Shown: piece by piece, positions 33,336 to 42,808 of the stretch | How the letters are laid out: each line of letters begins with the position of its first letter | How positions within the stretch are numbered: the first letter of the stretch is position 1 | NCBI GenBank assembly: GCA_964588285.1 | Contig: CAZPNX010000002.1 | Span: 115,834 to 179,833 of the forward strand | Direction: 5' to 3' | Source of the DNA: CAZPNX01 sp964588285 | Lineage (GTDB): Bacteria; Edwardsbacteria; AC1; EtOH8 | DNA length: 64,000 bases | Notes under the pieces: model-generated | Database searches by the model: none | The model's input: only the letters and a program-made list of their open reading frames with translations | Told to the model about the DNA's origin: nothing | Position numbers and translations under genes: made by a program

Positions 33336-35267
33336 TCACCAGATGGCCTTCACCAGCCAGCCCACCAGGACCGCCCAGGCGAACGATATCCCGATCACCT
33401 TTAGCGCCGTCCGCCATCCGGCCTCTCGCAGGGCCGTGAAGAAGGTGGCCAGACAGGGCAGATAGAGCACTAGGAAGAGCGAGGCGGTCACCGCCTGCTT
33501 GGCGTCAAGGTGCAGGGGGAACAGCAGGGCGATGGAGATGTCCTTGCGCAGGAAGCCGGACAGGATGACCGGAGCCGCATCATCGGGCAGTCCCAGGACC
33601 CCGGATGCCAGCGGCCTGATGGCGGCCTCCAGGCAGTTTATGGCCCCGGCCATGTCCAGGAGGTTCACCGCCAGCACCCCCAGCACTATCAGCGGGGTGG
33701 CCTCCGTCAGAAAGGCCCTCATCCGCAGCCAGAGCTTGCGCCACAGCGTTCCCAGGTGGGGCAATTGGTAGGAAGGTATCTCGGCCACGATTTCAGGAGC
33801 CTCGCCCTTGACCATCAGGTTCAAAATGACGCTGTTGGCCACGGCTACCAATGCCAGCAGTGAAAATACCAGCAAGACGTACTGAAAGCCGTATGGCGCC
33901 AGCAGGGAGACGATCATGGCCGACTGGGGCAGACAGGGCGCGGCCATCAGCACTAAGGCCAGCCCCAGAAAACGCTCCCGGGGCGATTCCAACACCCGCA
34001 GAGCCAGCACTCCTGGCACCTTGCAGCCACACCCCAGCACTAAGGGGATGGCGGCGTAGCCGTGCAGACCCAGCCGGTGCATGAAGCGGTCCAGCAGTAC
34101 CGCCAGCCGCGGCAGATAGCCCACATCCTCCAGCACCCCCAACACCAAGTAGAAGGCAAAGATGTAGGGCAGGACCAGGGCGATGGGGATGTAGACGCCG
34201 GTGGTCAGCGCTCCGAATGATTCCATGAACTCCGGACTGCGGCCCAAAAGCAGCGCCCGTAACGGGCCCCAAGGCGCCAGCCCCACCAGCCACCTCACCG
34301 CCGGACCGTAGAGGCGCTGAAAGAAGGGGTCGGTCAGGTGGTTTATCAGCCCTTCGCCCAAAAGTCTGACTGTGATGAAGGTGGCGGCCAGCACCAAGGC
34401 CGCCAGCAGGAAGCCCGACAGGGGTTTGAGGCTGGCCTCCTCCAAGCGTTCCAGCAGCGTCAGGTGCTTGTGGACGATGCTCTGTACCTCGCGGCTGATG
34501 TGCCCGATGATATGCCAGCGCTCCTGGTGGTCGATAGGCTTCATGGCCGGAGGCGTTATCTCGCCCTCCATGGCCCTCTGCACCCAGCTGACTATATCCT
34601 TCAGGCCCTGCCCGGTCACCGCCACCACCGGGATAACCGGCACCCCCAGCCGTTTGGACAGCTCCCCGGTGTTTATCTCTATGCCCTTGCGCCTGGCCAT
34701 GTCCCACTTGTTGAGGGCCACCACCATGGGAATGCCGCGCTCCAATAGCTCCAGGGTCAGATAGAGATTGCGCTCCAAATTGGTGGCGTCTACCACGTTG
34801 ATTATGAGATCGGCCTCCCGGCGGGAGCAGAAGTCGCTGGCCACCTCCTCGGCCTGGCAGGTGGCCTCCAGGCTGTAGGTGCCCGGCACGTCGATCAGCT
34901 CGGCCAGGCGCTCCCCGGCTTTGAGCGTTCCCTTAGTGTATTCCACCGTGGTGCCGGCGTAGTTGGCGGTGACCACCCCCAGTCCGGTCAGCCTGGAGAA
35001 GACCACGCTCTTGCCCACGTTGGGGTTGCCGTAGAGCAGAACCCGGAACGTTTTGGGCACGACCGTGACCCTGGCGGCCATGCCCCGGCCCAAGGCCACC
35101 TGGCAGCCCCCCAGGGCCACCACCACCGGCCCGTTGTCCGATACCTTGCGCACCGTCACCCCCGGCCTTAAGCCCAGCCTCTCCAACCGGCGCTCCAGGC
35201 CGTGTCCGGCCTCGATCCTTTTGATCTCGGCTTCTTCGCCGTTTTGCAGGCTGGCCAGCGTCTTCAT
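33336..35267 (-). CDS. feoB: FeoA-FeoB fusion ferrous iron transporter
   Basis: 643 residues from ATG 35267. The first 75 residues are a FeoA-type SH3 domain (KTLASLQNGEEAEIKRI, GLRPGVTVRKV). A G-protein domain follows with G1 GNPNVGKSVVF, G3 DVPGTYSLE and G4 NKWD, then the membrane domain with two Gate motifs (LPYIFAFYLVLGVLEDVGYL; VLGCGCKVPGV). It imports Fe(II) through the inner membrane. FeoA is usually a separate protein, so the fusion is notable. It is the last gene of the Fur-headed operon. Confidence 0.93.
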   Translation of the reverse strand: MKTLASLQNGEEAEIKRIEAGHGLERRLERLGLRPGVTVRKVSDNGPVVVALGGCQVALGRGMAARVTVVPKTFRVLLYGNPNVGKSVVFSRLTGLGVVTANYAGTTVEYTKGTLKAGERLAELIDVPGTYSLEATCQAEEVASDFCSRREADLIINVVDATNLERNLYLTLELLERGIPMVVALNKWDMARRKGIEINTGELSKRLGVPVIPVVAVTGQGLKDIVSWVQRAMEGEITPPAMKPIDHQERWHIIGHISREVQSIVHKHLTLLERLEEASLKPLSGFLLAALVLAATFITVRLLGEGLINHLTDPFFQRLYGPAVRWLVGLAPWGPLRALLLGRSPEFMESFGALTTGVYIPIALVLPYIFAFYLVLGVLEDVGYLPRLAVLLDRFMHRLGLHGYAAIPLVLGCGCKVPGVLALRVLESPRERFLGLALVLMAAPCLPQSAMIVSLLAPYGFQYVLLVFSLLALVAVANSVILNLMVKGEAPEIVAEIPSYQLPHLGTLWRKLWLRMRAFLTEATPLIVLGVLAVNLLDMAGAINCLEAAIRPLASGVLGLPDDAAPVILSGFLRKDISIALLFPLHLDAKQAVTASLFLVLYLPCLATFFTALREAGWRTALKVIGISFAWAVLVGWLVKAIW

Positions 35268-35277
35268 GGTCTGGATT

Positions 35278-35931
35278 TTATTGGCCGGTGATCCCCACCC
35301 GGCCCAGCCGCTCCACGTGGACATAGCTGCCCTCCAGGTAGGCGATCTTTACCTGGCCGTCGCCGGTGATGGTGAAATCGGCCCGTTCGTATGGGCCGAA
35401 GGTGGTGTCAACTATCTGGACATAGTATCGCCCCCTCTGCCGATAGACCAGCCCAAAGGTTTTTCCGTCGGGGGAAAACTGAAGCTTGGGGGCGAATTCT
35501 CCGTCGAAGCCGCCTAAAAGGCGGCGGTCTATCTCCACGAACCACTGGGGCCTGGCAATCTCGCCCTGGGGTCCGTCCAGTTCTCTGGCCGGCTTCCATG
35601 AAGCCTCCCTTTGGAAAATGATTCCGGCATGCCGGCCGTCCGGGCTCAGCACCACCCGGGGCTCTCCGGCCGGCTGGCTGGGATAGACGCCCTGGAAATC
35701 GTGATAGTGCCTCCCGTTGATGCCGACCTGCCAGCGTCCGTTTCGCTTCATCAGGTAACTGACGTGGTGGCCGTCCGGCGACAGGCGGAACTGCTCCAAC
35801 GAATCGTGCGGCGGAATATATTTGGTCCAGTGGTCGCCGTAATTTCGGTAGAAATACTCCCGGTTGCCCGGTTTCGCGGAACAGGAGACCATCAGCACTA
35901 CGGCCCCGGCTGAAAGCAGGGTTCTGATCAT
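35278..35931 (-). CDS. lipoprotein with WD40/TolB-like repeats
   Basis: 217 residues. A lipoprotein signal with lipobox VSC lies at residues 15-17 (AGAVVLMVSCSAKPG). The mature part contains repeated SPDG motifs (FRLSPDGHHVSYLM, VVLSPDGRHAGIIF, LQFSPDGKTFGLVY) characteristic of TolB-type beta-propeller blades. Probably anchored in the envelope; ligand unknown. The ATG overlaps the metallopeptidase stop (ATGA) and the gene lies 10 bases before feoB. Confidence 0.75.
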   Translation of the reverse strand: MIRTLLSAGAVVLMVSCSAKPGNREYFYRNYGDHWTKYIPPHDSLEQFRLSPDGHHVSYLMKRNGRWQVGINGRHYHDFQGVYPSQPAGEPRVVLSPDGRHAGIIFQREASWKPARELDGPQGEIARPQWFVEIDRRLLGGFDGEFAPKLQFSPDGKTFGLVYRQRGRYYVQIVDTTFGPYERADFTITGDGQVKIAYLEGSYVHVERLGRVGITGQ

Positions 35932-37052
35932 TTTCCGGACCTAGTCCTTTTGGCCTTCCCGGCTTGGTTGAGGCTGTCCATGAATCCCAGGGCCGCCTTG
36001 ATGCCGCCCTGCCGGTCGAGCTCCAAAAACTTCTGAAACCCGGCCACATAGTCGGGGTCCACGTTGTTCAGCTTGTCCGCGTTGAGCCCGTCCTGGCCCC
36101 AGTGCTTGTTCATCACCGCCGACAGGTACTGGGCGAAGCCCTCCACCGCCTGCTTGCACCTGGAGCCGGCGACTCGGGGATAGAGCGCCTGGTTGAGGTC
36201 GTGGGCCAGTTCGTGGGCGGCCACGTCCCGGAAGCGTTCGGAAGAAAGATGAGACAGTACGTAGATACGGTATTCGGCGCTCAGCGTTCTTCCGCTGGCT
36301 TGATCGATGGTCCCTTTGTAATGGAAGAACCCGTTCTCGTGAACCGCCTGATGGCCCACGATTTTGGAAAGCTCCCTGGCGTCCACCAGCCGGAAGGCGA
36401 TCTTATGTCCGGTGGAAAGCTTCAGCTTCTCGGCCATGTCATGGCGCACCTGGTCGAACAGCCGTTGGGCCTCGCCAGGGGCGACCACGGCCGTCTCCAG
36501 GCATTTTTTACAGATGTGCCGTCCGTCATCCAACTTTTCTTCGGCCCCGGGAAGCTGGCAGCCCAAACAGCGCGGCAGCTCGGCGCAGGCCTTGCAGTAC
36601 TTGTGCCCCTCGATCTCGCTCCAGGCCTCCATAGGCCGGCTGCAGATTTCGCATCGGGGCAGGCTTTGCCGATAGCATTCCTGGGAACAATAAAGTTTTC
36701 CCTCCTGGTCCTTGAACCCACCCTTGACCGGCTTCCCGCACACGGCGCACTTGGGCAGCGCCTCCTCGAAGCATTCTTGGGAACAGTAGTACTTGCCGTT
36801 GTATTTGAGATACTCACCTTTGAGGCCCTTGCCGGTCGAAACCGGCTTGCCGCAGGTGGCGCACTTGGGCAGCAGGGCCCCCAGGCACGATTGGGAGCAG
36901 ACGATCTTGCCCTCGTATTCTATGTAGGCCCCCTTTATTTTCTTGCCGCAGACGAAGCAGCGCAGCGGCTCTTCGGCCGACAGCCAGGCTGCCAGCAAGC
37001 CCAGCAGGGCCAGACAAACGATGCCGAGCACGATCCTCCTGGCCAGATCCAT
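35928..37052 (-). CDS. exported LIM-domain and DA1-like zinc metallopeptidase
   Basis: 374 residues from ATG 37052, preceded by AAGGAGGAGG. A signal peptide (IVLGIVCLALLGLLAAWLSA) is followed by five or six LIM-like Cys pairs (CFVCGKKIKG, CATCGKPVST, CAVCGKPVKG, CEICSRPMEA, CLGCQLPGAE) and a C-terminal peptidase domain with AAHELAHDLNQ (HExxH) near residue 285. The architecture resembles the plant DA1 LIM-peptidases, known in bacteria only as uncharacterised homologues. It sits in the same operon as Fur, metal ABC transport and FeoAB. A role in zinc binding or envelope proteolysis under metal control is inference. An overlapping longer frame to 37856 is rejected. Confidence 0.8.
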   Translation of the reverse strand: MDLARRIVLGIVCLALLGLLAAWLSAEEPLRCFVCGKKIKGAYIEYEGKIVCSQSCLGALLPKCATCGKPVSTGKGLKGEYLKYNGKYYCSQECFEEALPKCAVCGKPVKGGFKDQEGKLYCSQECYRQSLPRCEICSRPMEAWSEIEGHKYCKACAELPRCLGCQLPGAEEKLDDGRHICKKCLETAVVAPGEAQRLFDQVRHDMAEKLKLSTGHKIAFRLVDARELSKIVGHQAVHENGFFHYKGTIDQASGRTLSAEYRIYVLSHLSSERFRDVAAHELAHDLNQALYPRVAGSRCKQAVEGFAQYLSAVMNKHWGQDGLNADKLNNVDPDYVAGFQKFLELDRQGGIKAALGFMDSLNQAGKAKRTRSGK

Positions 37053-37054
37053 TG

Positions 37055-37875
37055 CTACCTCCTCCTTATAGCCAGTGATATCAAAAAAAATCCCATGGCC
37101 ACGATGACGATGGTGGCCCCGCTGGCCGTGGCCCAGTAGTAGGAAGCCAACAGCCCGATCACCCCAGAGACCAGGCTGATGCCCACCGCCAGCCACAGGT
37201 ATTGACGGGAGTCTTGGGCCAGGTTGCGGGCGGCCGCCGCCGGCAGGATCAGCAGCGAGTTGATGACCAGCAGCCCCACCCACTGGATGGAGACCGAGAC
37301 CGCCCCGGCCACCAAAGCGGCGAAGGCCCCCTGCCACAGCTCCTCCCGCACCCCCCGGCTTTTGGCCAGGGGCCGGTTGAACCCGGACAACAGGAGGCGG
37401 TTGTATGACGCTGCCAGAAAGGCCACGGATGCCGCCGTCAGCCCGGCCAGCCGCCACAGGTCGGCCCGGGAGATGCCCAGGATGTCGCCGATCAGGTACC
37501 TGGTGTATTTGGCGAACCCGCCGCCGCGCGACAGCAACACCACCCCCAGGGCCACGGCCAAAGCCATAAAAAGTCCGATAATGGTGTCGGCCGAGGCGGC
37601 CGCCATTCTCTGCACCCGGACGATGGCCAGGGCCAGCACCACGGCGAAGGCGGCCATGGCCCACACCGGGTTCCCCAAGCCCAGCAGCACCCCGATGGCG
37701 ATGCCGGTTAAGGCGGCGTGTCCGATGGCATCGGAGAAGAAGGACATCTGGGCGCTGACCGTGATCGACCCCAGCATCCCATATAGAACCCCCAGCATCA
37801 GGACCGCGGCCAGGGCCTGGCGCATAAAGCCGTATCTCAGCCATTCCAGCGGCCAAGAAAAAGCCTCCCAGCCGG

Positions 37876-37879
<4 letters not shown>
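37055..37879 (-). CDS. metal ABC transporter permease, ZnuB/MntB type
   Basis: 274 residues from ATG 37879, overlapping the ATPase stop (ATGA). Eight or nine membrane helices and the ABC-3 family signature (SFFSDAIGHAALTGIAIG; LLVINSLLILPAAAARNLA). With the ATPase it would import zinc or manganese; no substrate-binding protein gene lies in the operon. Two bases separate its stop from the next start region. Confidence 0.9.
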
Positions 37880-38697
<818 letters not shown>

Positions 38698-38700
38698 TCT

Positions 38701-39111
38701 CTACCTCCGGCATTCGGAACAACGCCCCACCACCTGCATCTGCCAGCTTTTTATGGTGAATTTACCGTCCAGCCGCCTTTTCAGCGAGGACAGCAGCCGC
38801 TCGGCCGGTTCCAGCCGCTCCTCCCGCAGCCGCCCGCAGGACTCGCACAACAGATGAACGCCATAATTGTCTGCCAGCTCGTAATGGGCGTGGTTTTCCG
38901 ACAGCGAAGATCGTTTTATCCGGCCGGTAGCCGTCAGGCTCTGGAGGGCTCGGTAGACCGTAGCCAGGTGCACCGGCGGCCCCGAACGGTTGACCCGGGC
39001 TTGAACCTCCTCGGCGCTCAGGTGCCGGCCCCGGGCCCGACGCAGCACCAACAGGATTCTGGCGGCGGCTTCCAACTTCCGGCTTACGGCAGAACGATTC
39101 ATGGGTATCAA
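38701..39111 (-). CDS. Fur-family metal-responsive repressor
   Basis: 136 residues. A winged-helix DNA-binding domain (AEEVQARVNRSGPPVHLATV, YRALQSLTATGRIKRSSL) precedes a dimerisation domain with metal ligands HAHYEL and two CxxC pairs (CESC, CSEC). Whether it senses zinc or iron cannot be decided by eye; operon genes for both metals follow. Start is ATG 39111 or 39102. It is autoregulated judging from a 6-3-6 palindrome overlapping its own promoter. Confidence 0.9.
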   Translation of the reverse strand: MIPMNRSAVSRKLEAAARILLVLRRARGRHLSAEEVQARVNRSGPPVHLATVYRALQSLTATGRIKRSSLSENHAHYELADNYGVHLLCESCGRLREERLEPAERLLSSLKRRLDGKFTIKSWQMQVVGRCSECRR

Positions 39112-39112
39112 T

Positions 39113-39127
39113 TGCGAATCTTTCGCA
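39113..39127 (-). promoter_or_regulatory. Fur-type operator
   Basis: TGCGAAAGATTCGCA, an exact 6-3-6 inverted repeat, covers the predicted transcription start between the -10 box and the fur start codon. Its size fits a Fur/Zur dimer half-operator. Confidence 0.65.
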
Positions 39128-39128
39128 T

Positions 39129-39157
39129 ATTATATCCCATCGCCGACCCGATGTCAA
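39129..39157 (-). promoter_or_regulatory. promoter of the fur-metal operon
   Basis: TTGACA at 39152-39157, 17-base spacer, TATAAT at 39129-39134: exact consensus, about 20 bases upstream of the fur start. Confidence 0.8.
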
Positions 39158-39196
39158 TATCCGTCGCCTTTCTTCCGCTTCGGGCGTGCATTTGAT

Positions 39197-39225
39197 TTGA
39201 CACCGCCCCTTTTTTTGTGTAATAT
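39197..39225 (+). promoter_or_regulatory. promoter of the lpxC-fabZ operon
   Basis: TTGACA at 39197-39202, 17-base spacer, TAATAT at 39220-39225. Divergent from the fur promoter, with 40 bases between the two -35 boxes. Confidence 0.72.
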
Positions 39226-39319
39226 TATACCAAAAAATTCGCCTTTGACCGGTGCTTGGCAAACGTAAAAACCAAATCCCAAATTCCAAACGAGCCGCAG
39301 AACTTCGTACCACGCCGAA

Positions 39320-40624
39320 ATGTCCAAACTTCAGAAAACCATTTTGAACGAGGCCGCCCTCTCCGGGGTCGGGGTCCACACCGGAAGCCGGACCACCATG
39401 ACCTTCAAGCCGGCCCGGGAGAACACCGGCATCGTCTTCGTCCGCGCCGACCTGTCCGGTCGTCCCGAGATTCCGGCCCTGATCGAAAATGTGGTGGAGA
39501 CCGCCCGGGGCACCACCTTGGGACGCGAGATCGACGGCCAGACGGTCAAGGTGCATACCGTGGAGCACGTCCTGGCCGCGGCCGCCGCTTTGGAGATTGA
39601 CAACCTAAGGGTGGAGATGGATAACAATGAGCCGCCGATAATGGACGGCTCCTCCCTGCCGTTCTTCCTCAAGCTCAAGGAGGCCGGCCTGGTGGAGCAG
39701 GACGCCCCGCGGAAATTCTTCGATCTGCCCAAGGTGGTCTCCTTAGCCGACGAGGGGGTCCAGCTGGTGGCCAACCCGGCTCCGGCCCTGCGCATCAGCT
39801 TCACCATCGACTTCGACCATCCGGTGCTCAAGAGCCAGTACGCCAGCTTCGAGGTCTCGGCCCAGACCTTCGAGAAGGAGCTGGCTTCCTCCCGCACCTT
39901 CTGCCTGGCCCGGGACGTCGAGCACCTCAGGGCCCAGGGCCTGATCAAGGGCGGCAGCCTGGAATCGGCCGTGGTCATCGGCGAGCGGGGCATCGAGAAC
40001 AAGGAGCCCCTGCGCTATCCCGACGAGTTCGTCCGCCACAAGATTTTGGACCTTTTGGGCGACCTCACCCTGCTGGGCATGCCCTTGCGGGCCCACGTCA
40101 TCTCCATCAAGTCCGGCCACCGCTCCAACGTCAAGTTCGTCCGGGAGATAAAAAGGCTGTACGACGACATCGAGCGCCAGAAGCGGGGCCCGGTGTTCGA
40201 CATCGACGCCATCTCCCAGATCATGCCCCACCGCTACCCCTTCCTGCTGGTGGACCGCATCCTGGAGCTGGAGGAGGGCCGGCGGGTGGTGGGCATCAAG
40301 AACGTCACCGTCAACGAGCCCTTCTTCCCCGGCCACTTCCCCGGCCGGCCGGTAATGCCCGGGGTGCTGATCATCGAGGCCATGGCCCAAACCGGCGGCT
40401 TCATGATCCTGCACTCGGTGGAGAACTACGAAAAGGTGCTGCTGTTCTTTGCCGGCATCGACAAGGTGCGCTTCAAGCGGCCGGTAACGCCCGGCGACCA
40501 GCTGCGCTTCGAGCTGACCATGACCACCTTCAAGCGGGGCATCTGCAAGATGAACGGCCGGGCCACGGTGGACGGGGAACTGGCCTGCGAGGCCGAGCTG
40601 ACGGCGGCGCTGGTGGATCGCTAA
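39320..40624 (+). CDS. lpxC: LpxC-FabZ bifunctional enzyme
   Basis: 434 residues. The LpxC part (about 1-285) deacetylates UDP-3-acyl-GlcNAc, the committed lipid A step; its zinc ligands lie in HTVEHVLAAAA and FVRHKILDLLGDL. The FabZ part (about 290-434) is a hydroxyacyl-ACP dehydratase of fatty acid synthesis, with MPHRYPFLLVDR and GHFPGRPVMPGVL carrying the active His and Glu. The fusion is typical of Bacteroidota and relatives. lpxA follows, separated by a broken gene. Confidence 0.95.
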   Translation: MSKLQKTILNEAALSGVGVHTGSRTTMTFKPARENTGIVFVRADLSGRPEIPALIENVVETARGTTLGREIDGQTVKVHTVEHVLAAAAALEIDNLRVEMDNNEPPIMDGSSLPFFLKLKEAGLVEQDAPRKFFDLPKVVSLADEGVQLVANPAPALRISFTIDFDHPVLKSQYASFEVSAQTFEKELASSRTFCLARDVEHLRAQGLIKGGSLESAVVIGERGIENKEPLRYPDEFVRHKILDLLGDLTLLGMPLRAHVISIKSGHRSNVKFVREIKRLYDDIERQKRGPVFDIDAISQIMPHRYPFLLVDRILELEEGRRVVGIKNVTVNEPFFPGHFPGRPVMPGVLIIEAMAQTGGFMILHSVENYEKVLLFFAGIDKVRFKRPVTPGDQLRFELTMTTFKRGICKMNGRATVDGELACEAELTAALVDR

Positions 40625-40629
40625 TCAAC

Positions 40630-41029
40630 GTTCGAGATGTTCGAAATGATTTTAAGGACATAAAGGCGCAGGAGCCTAAGTTTACAGGCCTTCTGATCTG
40701 GCAGAAAGCGCATGCTTTCGCACTTGAGATCTATAGGGTATCGGCCTTTTCCCCCGAAGTGAGATCTTCGGCCTGACTGCTCAAATCCGTCGCTCCTCGC
40801 TTTCCGTGCCAGCGAACATAGCCGAGGGGACAAAAAATCCAGGCTCGATTTTCGTCGTTTTCTTAAGATCGCTGAAGGGTCCCTTGAGGAGACTAAGTAT
40901 TACTTGATAGTGGCCCGAGACCTTGGCTATTTCGACCAAGAAAAATATGTGGATCTCTCAGCCAAGGCCAATGAGATAGGATTCCTGCTGCATCGCTTAT
41001 ATACCAGCTTATCAAACAAGAACCTTTAG
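40630..41029 (+). pseudogene. broken four-helix-bundle (S23/IVP) protein gene
   Basis: Pieces in three frames form a complete family member: KFTGLLIWQKAHAFALEIYR, then FGLTAQIRRSSLSVPANIAE, then SRLDFRRFLKIAEGSLEETK and GYFDQEKYVDLSAKANEIGF to a TAG at 41027. One break lies near a C run (about 40757), the other at an A6 run (about 40835). Flanks carry AACGTTCGA and its inverse TCGAACGTT, so it looks like an inserted cassette splitting lpxC-fabZ and lpxA. Sequencing error in the runs is possible. Intact relative at 44149. Confidence 0.72.
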
Positions 41030-41054
41030 AGCATTTACCCCCTTTCGAACGTTT

Positions 41055-41831
41055 ATGTCCACAGAAATTCACCCCACGGCCATAATCCACCCCTCGGCGC
41101 GGCTCGGGGAAAACATCACGGTCGGCCCCTACTCCATGATCGGGCCCGAGTGCGTCATTGGCGACGGCTGCCAGATAGGCTCCTCGGTGGCCGTCCACCG
41201 CTGGGTCGAATTGGGAAAGAACGTCCGGGTGTGGCACGGCGCCTCCCTGGGCGGCGACCCCCAGGACCTGAAGTTCAAGGGCGCCCGCACCCGGGTGGCC
41301 ATCGGCGAGGGCACCGTCATCAGGGAGTTCGCCACCGTCAACCTCTCCACCGAGGAGAGGCACGTCACCCGGGTGGGTAGGAACTGCTTTTTGATGGCTT
41401 ACTCCCATGTGGCCCACGAGTGTCAGGTGGGCGACGGCGTCATCATGGCCAACTCGGCCAACCTGGCCGGCCATGTTTCAGTCGAGGACTTCGCTATCAT
41501 CGGCGGGCTGACCCCGGTGCACCAGTTCTGCCGCATCGGCTGCTACGCCATGGTAGGCGGGGCCTCGGCGGTGCAGAAGGACATCCTGCCCTACAGCAAG
41601 TCCTTCGGCGTCCCGGCCAGGGTCTACGGCACCAACAGCGTCGGCCTGTCAAGGCGCGGCTTTCCCGAGAAGACTCGAAGCCTTCTGCACCAGGCCTTCA
41701 GGCTGATATTCTACTCCAACCTGAACACCTCCCAGGCGGTGGAAAGGATAAAAGCGGAGCTGGAGCCCATCCCGGAGATAGCTCATCTGCTGGAGTTTAT
41801 TGAAAGTTCCAAGCGGGGAATAGCCAAATAA
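41055..41831 (+). CDS. lpxA: UDP-N-acetylglucosamine acyltransferase
   Basis: 258 residues of left-handed beta-helix hexapeptide repeats (IHPSARLGENITVGPYSMIG) with the catalytic histidine in YSHVAHECQVG (about 118) and a helical C-terminal domain. It makes the first acyl transfer of lipid A synthesis, before LpxC. The trimeric cytosolic enzyme is of normal length. It was probably in one operon with lpxC-fabZ before the four-helix-bundle gene intervened. Confidence 0.95.
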   Translation: MSTEIHPTAIIHPSARLGENITVGPYSMIGPECVIGDGCQIGSSVAVHRWVELGKNVRVWHGASLGGDPQDLKFKGARTRVAIGEGTVIREFATVNLSTEERHVTRVGRNCFLMAYSHVAHECQVGDGVIMANSANLAGHVSVEDFAIIGGLTPVHQFCRIGCYAMVGGASAVQKDILPYSKSFGVPARVYGTNSVGLSRRGFPEKTRSLLHQAFRLIFYSNLNTSQAVERIKAELEPIPEIAHLLEFIESSKRGIAK

Positions 41832-41840
41832 ACGCATTTA

Positions 41841-41957
41841 ACGTCATTCTGAGCGGCTCGACTGAGCTCGCCGAAGTCCCGGCTGCTTGCTTTGCCATCG
41901 AAGAATCTAACTAAGATCCTTCGGAAGCCTGGCACGGTGCCGACCTCAAGATGACGT
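41841..41957. repeat. interspersed repeat family ACGTCATTCTGAG, copy 1
   Basis: Begins ACGTCATTCTGAG and ends CTCAAGATGACGT (imperfect inverted ends), with GAAGAATCT and AGATCCTTCGG inside. Two further copies lie at 47810 and 50196; all three sit between genes. MITE-like. Confidence 0.72.
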
Positions 41958-41979
41958 ACCATAGAGTTTAGCAGCTTAG

Positions 41980-42753
41980 ATGAAGACCAAACTGGACATC
42001 GCCCGCAATTGGCTGCCGCGCTACACCGGCATGGAGGTCGACGAATTCGGCGATTATATCCTGCTCACCAATTTTGACGACTATATGAAGCGGTTCTGCC
42101 GCCGCTTCGGCTGCCGGCTGAAGGGTCTGGGCCGCCCCATGCAGGCGGCCACCAACAGCCAGGGGCTGACCATGGTCAACTGCGGCCTGGGCAGCCCCTC
42201 CATGGCCACCATCATGGACCTGCTTTCCGCCCGGAAGCCCAAGGGCGTGCTCTTCCTGGGAAAGTGCGGCGGGCTCAAGAGGTCGACCGAGCTGGGGCAC
42301 TTCATCCTCCCCATCGGCGCCATCCGGGGCGAGGGCACCTCCAACGACTACCTGCCCCCCGAGGTCCCGGCCCTGCCCTCGTTCAAGCTCCACAAGTTCG
42401 TCTCCGAAAAGCTGCAGAAACGCGGTTTGGACTACCGCACCGGTGTCATCTATACCACCAATCGCCGGGTCTGGGAATGGGACGAGGACTTCAAGGCATA
42501 TCTGCGCAAGCTGACGGCCATCGCCATCGACATGGAGACGGCCACCCTGTTCGTGGTGGGCCACGCCAACCAGATCGCCCGCGGCGCCCTGCTGCTGGTC
42601 TCCGACATCCCCATGGTTCCGGCCGGGGTCAAGACCGAGAAGAGCGACCGGGAGGTGACGAAAAAGTTCGCCGAGCTGCACCTGGAGATAGGCATCGAGA
42701 GCATGGCCGAGATCGGCCGCCTGGGCGAGAAGATCAAGCACTTCAGGTACTGA
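41980..42753 (+). CDS. amn: AMP nucleosidase
   Basis: 257 residues of the nucleoside phosphorylase fold, matching the short AMP nucleosidases: start KTKLDIARNWLPRYTG, phosphate/ribose-binding LFLGKCGGLKR and IDMETATLFVVG near residue 184. It splits AMP to adenine and ribose 5-phosphate. Start ATG 41980 has no clear Shine-Dalgarno site. It stands alone between two intergenic repeats. Confidence 0.88.
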   Translation: MKTKLDIARNWLPRYTGMEVDEFGDYILLTNFDDYMKRFCRRFGCRLKGLGRPMQAATNSQGLTMVNCGLGSPSMATIMDLLSARKPKGVLFLGKCGGLKRSTELGHFILPIGAIRGEGTSNDYLPPEVPALPSFKLHKFVSEKLQKRGLDYRTGVIYTTNRRVWEWDEDFKAYLRKLTAIAIDMETATLFVVGHANQIARGALLLVSDIPMVPAGVKTEKSDREVTKKFAELHLEIGIESMAEIGRLGEKIKHFRY

Positions 42754-42808
42754 TGGCAAGAATACAGAACGCTGAGTAATAAATACCGCATTCTGTATTC
42801 AGTATTCA

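Noticed and set aside
35928..37856. Single 642-codon frame covering the LIM peptidase and most of the permease gene
   Set aside because: Its N-terminal part overlaps the clearly real ABC permease in another frame; the LIM peptidase has a strong site and signal peptide at 37052.
39743..40414. 223-codon minus-strand frame in lpxC-fabZ
   Set aside because: Antisense shadow of a GC-rich coding region.
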